DNA of 18,451 nt, from the NCBI GenBank assembly GCA_964514215.1, contig CAZEPW010000066.1, forward strand, positions 1 to 18,451, read 5' to 3'. The notes under the pieces are model-generated. The model worked only from the letters and a program-made list of their open reading frames with translations, was not told the DNA's origin and ran no database searches. Source of the stretch: CAYQUC01 sp964514215 (GTDB lineage: Bacteria; Pseudomonadota; Gammaproteobacteria; UBA6429; Thiohalophilaceae). The translations under genes and the position numbers were made by a program. Positions 15,699 through 18,451 of this stretch are shown piece by piece; the stretch's first letter is position 1; the number at the start of each line of letters is the position of its first letter.

Positions 15699-15831
15699 AT
15701 ATTACAATTAGCTTTGCCGGGATGACGGTTATTTGGATTATTAAAAATAATCGTTATCTTTGTGTAAACCTCAGGGTGAATATCATTGGTGTAGCTAACG
15801 TTTCTTAAATCCCAAATATAGGGAATAATAA

Positions 15832-15918
15832 ATGAAAAACTTGAAATTGATTCCGGTATTGTTGGCAGTGACGGTATTTTCTGGGTGTGTAAATAATCGT
15901 CCTTTGTGCCTTTATTAA
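15832..15918 (+). CDS. 28-residue lipoprotein-like peptide, probably a truncated gene
   Basis: A short ORF starting MKNLKLIPVLLAV and leading to a lipobox VFSGC with Cys19, a good lipoprotein signal peptide (signal peptidase II type). It is preceded by GGGA at 15821-15824, eight bases before the ATG. Only nine residues follow the cysteine before a TAA, so the mature peptide would have ten residues. It may be the 5' remnant of a lipoprotein gene cut by recombination near 15918, where the convergent DsrE gene cluster begins, or a genuine tiny lipoprotein. No continuation in another frame is evident in the 32 bases before the next gene. Confidence 0.45.
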   Translation: MKNLKLIPVLLAVTVFSGCVNNRPLCLY

Positions 15919-15950
15919 GTTTCAATCCCGCTTGTTATGCTCTTATTATA

Positions 15951-16295
15951 TTACCAAATCATTGGACTATAACCTTGTTTAATATGATCAGATATTAACT
16001 TGCCAACATATTCGACATCTAAATCCAATGCTTGAGCATTTTCGAGGGAACCATCCCTATCTGCAATATGTTTACAAACAACTGCTTTTTTTTCTTCAGC
16101 CTGATAGATTTTAAGATTTTTCTGCAGCTGCTCATCTTTGTTTATAAGTTTTTGAGCAGGACCAAAAAATACTATCTTGACATCATCCATCCAGCCTTGT
16201 TTTAAAGCGTTAACGGCATACATCATTCCAATACGTGCTTTCTCTAGTTCATTTGTACTTATAATAACTATGATTTTAGTATTCATATTTTCCAT
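15951..16295 (-). CDS. DsrE-family protein
   Basis: Small cytoplasmic protein of 114 residues with the DsrE/DsrF-like alpha/beta fold: a first strand KIIVIISTNELEKARIGMMY, a helix, then VKIVFFGPAQKLI, and a C-terminal VEYVGKLISDHIKQGYSPMIW, all typical of this family. DsrE proteins move sulfur in persulfide form, but many lone members have no known role. Cys74 (AVVCKHI) is the only cysteine, at about the place where related proteins often have one. The first ATG has no ribosome-binding site. Met4 has GGAAA just before it and would give MNTKIIVI, closer to relatives, so it may be the true start. It follows the SMP-30-like gene by 5 bases, implying one transcript. Confidence 0.75.
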   Translation of the reverse strand: MENMNTKIIVIISTNELEKARIGMMYAVNALKQGWMDDVKIVFFGPAQKLINKDEQLQKNLKIYQAEEKKAVVCKHIADRDGSLENAQALDLDVEYVGKLISDHIKQGYSPMIW

Positions 16296-16300
16296 ATTTT

Positions 16301-17299
16301 TTAATTAAAATTTTCTAAAAAATGAACTTTTTCAATCTCGAATGATTTTTCTGGTTTTTTATTCCCTGTAAATAACTCAAGTAATTTAGAATGCAGTACA
16401 AATATGCCGTTTTTATTACTTGTTAATGTAGTCGGATATGTATTACTTGTTGGCATGGCTCCAACGATATCAAGTTTATTCCAATTTTTATTTGCTTGAA
16501 ACTTGTAAACAACATTTCCATTTTTACGTCCAGTTGGATCATTGTTTACAGCTATTAGCATGTCACTTTTAGTTAATAGTAAGCCATCAAGCCCTGTAAC
16601 TTTCCAAATTCCATTTTGTGACATTTTAATTTCTTCTACATTCGTGGATTCATTTATATCAACTTTAAATAACTTACCACTGTCATAGTGAGAAACGATC
16701 AAAAAGCCATCTGGATGGAAAACAATACCATTTAATCCAAACTTGCCTTTTTTAACGGACCATCTTGAATCCTTTGCAAAAACACTAACTTTACCAGCGA
16801 TACTTACTTTATAAATATTTGGTGAAAAGCTATCCGTAACGTAACTATTACCGTGTTTATCAATAGTGACGTCATTTGCAAAAAAGCCACCTTCGGTACT
16901 TGAGATTGATAAATCATAATAAGCTAGTTGCTTTTTAGAAGTAAGATCATAAATCGCCAACCCAGCTGTTTTACCTTTCGATTTTTCATTACTATTTTTA
17001 CCAACACCTGGATCGGCTATACAAACCAATAAGCGATTTCGTTTATTATCTACTTGTAAACCTATTGTTGAAGCGAAGTTGTTATTTTTTACAAATAGTT
17101 CTCCTGTGCCACTTGAATTTATTCTCCATACCTCACCTCGTGAGACAGAGCTTACATAAAACAGATTATTTTGAGCGTCATAACTAACTCCTTCTGGATA
17201 CAAGCTATCATTATTTATAGTGATAGCTTGTTTGGCTGCAAGTGGTAATGATAGAGATACGCCTAGTACAAAACTAAGAATACTGTGTGACTTTTTCAT
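16301..17299 (-). CDS. Secreted SMP-30/gluconolactonase-like beta-propeller protein
   Basis: 332 residues with a signal peptide (MKKSHSILSFVLGVSLSLPLAA, cleavage near residue 22). The mature part shows repeated propeller blades: LYPEGVSYDAQNNLFYVSSV, GLQVDNKRNRLLVCIADPG, NDVTIDKHGNSYVTDSFSPN, and GIVFHPDGFLIVSHYDSGKL. These are typical of the SMP-30/gluconolactonase/LRE and NHL-like family. Members hydrolyse lactones or esters with a divalent metal, but many exported ones are uncharacterised, and I cannot assign catalytic ligands with certainty. GAGGAAG upstream is a strong ribosome-binding site. It lies 85 bases after the AraC regulator gene and 5 bases before the DsrE-family gene, so these three probably form one regulated unit. 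Confidence 0.78.
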   Translation of the reverse strand: MKKSHSILSFVLGVSLSLPLAAKQAITINNDSLYPEGVSYDAQNNLFYVSSVSRGEVWRINSSGTGELFVKNNNFASTIGLQVDNKRNRLLVCIADPGVGKNSNEKSKGKTAGLAIYDLTSKKQLAYYDLSISSTEGGFFANDVTIDKHGNSYVTDSFSPNIYKVSIAGKVSVFAKDSRWSVKKGKFGLNGIVFHPDGFLIVSHYDSGKLFKVDINESTNVEEIKMSQNGIWKVTGLDGLLLTKSDMLIAVNNDPTGRKNGNVVYKFQANKNWNKLDIVGAMPTSNTYPTTLTSNKNGIFVLHSKLLELFTGNKKPEKSFEIEKVHFLENFN

Positions 17300-17335
17300 T
17301 GGTTACTTCCTCATCTAGTGAATAAGGAAGGTTAC

Positions 17336-17364
17336 TGTATAAAATAAAATTCACTCGCCTGAAA
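17336..17364 (-). promoter_or_regulatory. Possible promoter of the SMP-30-like/DsrE pair
   Basis: On the minus strand TATACA (17341-17336) follows TTTCAG (17364-17359) with a 17-base spacer. The poor -35 would fit dependence on an activator such as the AraC protein encoded just upstream. A repeated GGTTACT (17301-17307 and 17330-17336) brackets the leader and might be a regulator site. Confidence 0.35.
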
Positions 17365-17384
17365 CATCCAATCTTTCTACTGTA

Positions 17385-18236
17385 TCAATCAACTGTTCGT
17401 CTAAGCTCAGAAGGTGTTAATCCAAAACGGATTTTAAAACGTTCACCAAAACGGGATTGTGATTGGTATCCAACAGCATCTGCTATTTGACCTATTGCTT
17501 GTGTTGTTTCCAAAAGTAGGGACAGCCCAACTGAAAGACGTATTTCCTCTAATAATTCACGAAAACTACTTTTCTCTCTAAGCAATCTTCTTCGAAGTGA
17601 AGATTCACTAACACCTAGATGGGTGCACACATCGTTTAATTGCCACGATCGGGCAGGATCCATCAATAGTAGCTGGCTAACACGGAGTTTCCAACTTGGG
17701 TGTTCATTGAGAAGGATATTGCCTACAAGCCCTTCTTGAGCCAGTAAAAGCAATAGCTCGACTTGGCGATGTAGAATTAATTGGATGTCTGAAGGGTAAT
17801 TTTTCTCCCAAGTAACCATCTGTGAGAGTAACGATAGTATTGTTTTTGGTGATTTCTTGTGCCATTGCGCGGATACATCCCATTGGCCTAAATGAGAACC
17901 GTAAATCAATCTAAAATGCTTTAAAGCTTTTTGGTCAAATCGGATAGCTAAGCCTAAATATTTATTCTTTTGATTAGGATAATTGCCAATCCAGATAGTT
18001 GTATCTGGTGGTAATATCAACAGCTCCCCATGTTTTATTATCAGGTTAGTGTTATTAATTATTACCTCTTTATGGCCGTCGGCTACAAGTAGCAAAGTAG
18101 GTTGATTAAATGGGACTTGATGTATTTGTTGAGGCTTAGAAGAGTTATAAATACTCATATAGTGGTGCTTAGGAGTTGTTTCTTTTTTAGGATAGCTCAG
18201 TAGGATGTTTCTAAGGTTGGCTAGAGTTTCAGGCAT
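17385..18236 (-). CDS. AraC-family transcriptional regulator
   Basis: 283 residues. The N-terminal part (about 40-125) is a cupin-like sensing domain with LLLVADGHKEVII and KHGELLILPPDTTIWIG, the usual AraC-type sensor. The C-terminal ~95 residues hold the two helix-turn-helix motifs: the first about 198-219 (NDVCTHLGVSESSLRRRL), the second about 247-280 (IGQIADAVGYQSQSRFGERF, then GLTPSELRR), matching the family signature. It lies upstream of, and on the same strand as, the SMP-30-like and DsrE-family genes and probably controls them. Its effector is unknown. The ATG is preceded on the minus strand by a weak purine stretch. Confidence 0.92.
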   Translation of the reverse strand: MPETLANLRNILLSYPKKETTPKHHYMSIYNSSKPQQIHQVPFNQPTLLLVADGHKEVIINNTNLIIKHGELLILPPDTTIWIGNYPNQKNKYLGLAIRFDQKALKHFRLIYGSHLGQWDVSAQWHKKSPKTILSLLSQMVTWEKNYPSDIQLILHRQVELLLLLAQEGLVGNILLNEHPSWKLRVSQLLLMDPARSWQLNDVCTHLGVSESSLRRRLLREKSSFRELLEEIRLSVGLSLLLETTQAIGQIADAVGYQSQSRFGERFKIRFGLTPSELRRTVD

Positions 18237-18327
18237 TTTTTGGCAATCATTAATTAAGTAACGTCAGTATAAGATAAGAAATAGATTTTCCGGAGAGTTT
18301 GAGCTATATCTTTTAGTATCAACGCCT

Positions 18328-18400
18328 AGTTAAACTGCGGAGAGAACGGGTGCATTTTTTGCGCTCTTTGCAAAAAACGTGCGGGTTCTCGGAGTTAGCT
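18328..18400. repeat. Long bulged hairpin near the right edge
   Basis: A 73-nt imperfect palindrome. The inner stem TTTTTTGC (18355-18362) pairs with GCAAAAAA (18370-18377) around a 7-nt loop. A middle stem GAGAAC (18342-18347) pairs with GTTCTC (18385-18390). An outer stem pairs 18328-18335 with GTTAGCT (18394-18400) with one bulged base. Bulges on one side and a GTTAGC box at the end recall integron attC sites, but the boxes do not match the consensus exactly. It is not a good terminator on either strand. Confidence 0.5.
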
Positions 18401-18451
18401 TTGAACTTTTTGTTAGCATCTAATTACTTAATGCTTTTAAAACTGCCTTTG

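Noticed and set aside
15736..15752. Hairpin GATTATT-AAA-AATAATC as terminator of the oxidoreductase gene
   Set aside because: The 7-bp stem is almost all A-T and no T-run follows, so it would be unstable as a terminator.
15647..15925. 92-codon minus-strand ORF
   Set aside because: It overlaps the end of the oxidoreductase gene and the lipoprotein-like ORF, has no ribosome-binding site or recognisable domain, and its composition looks like an antisense artefact.
18394..18417. Calling the right-edge palindrome a definite attC site
   Set aside because: GTTAGCT breaks the GTTRRRY consensus at one position, the left box AGTTAAAC needs a bulge to pair, and no integrase or cassette pattern is visible; kept only as a hypothesis.

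Overview
The window reads as a chromosomal stretch of a low-GC Gram-negative bacterium, most likely a gammaproteobacterium. The evidence is an RND pump with a periplasmic adaptor, Sec and lipoprotein signal peptides, a sigma54 activator with a sigma54 promoter, and LysR and AraC regulators. The genus cannot be fixed from sequence alone. There are no rRNA, tRNA, CRISPR or intact transposase genes.

Left part (1-6361): a minus-strand pair encodes an RND adaptor (3552-4733) and an RND inner-membrane pump (1-3550, running off the left edge). Divergent from it is a PAS-AAA+-Fis sigma54 activator (5009-6361). The 275-bp spacer holds a near-consensus sigma54 promoter facing the pump genes, two abutting perfect 12-bp palindromes about 120 bp upstream of it (the usual place for activator sites), and a perfect FNR/ANR-type box. 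Together this suggests a redox- or stress-responsive, RpoN-driven efflux module.

Middle part (6624-11461): a sigma70-like promoter precedes a tight four-gene plus-strand operon: ABC ATPase, ABC-2 permease, GldG-family auxiliary protein and DUF4340 protein. This is the GldA/GldF/GldG-like arrangement, whose substrate outside gliding bacteria is unknown. It is followed by a 540-bp gene-free region with a 106-nt multi-branched palindromic element (27-bp outer stem, no mismatches, four G-T wobbles).

Right part (12004-18451): this is more AT-rich and looks like accessory DNA. It holds two minus-strand genes of unknown function (a membrane-anchored coiled-coil protein and a small four-cysteine secreted protein), a 500-bp very AT-rich spacer, and a divergent LysR regulator with an MDR-family oxidoreductase. 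Then come a 28-codon lipoprotein-like remnant and a minus-strand group of an AraC regulator, a secreted SMP-30-like beta-propeller and a DsrE-family protein. Near the right edge lies a long bulged hairpin somewhat like an integron attC site.

The most interesting points are the complete regulatory region of the efflux module, the C-terminal tail on the RND pump, the structured 106-nt element, and the possible attC-like hairpin.
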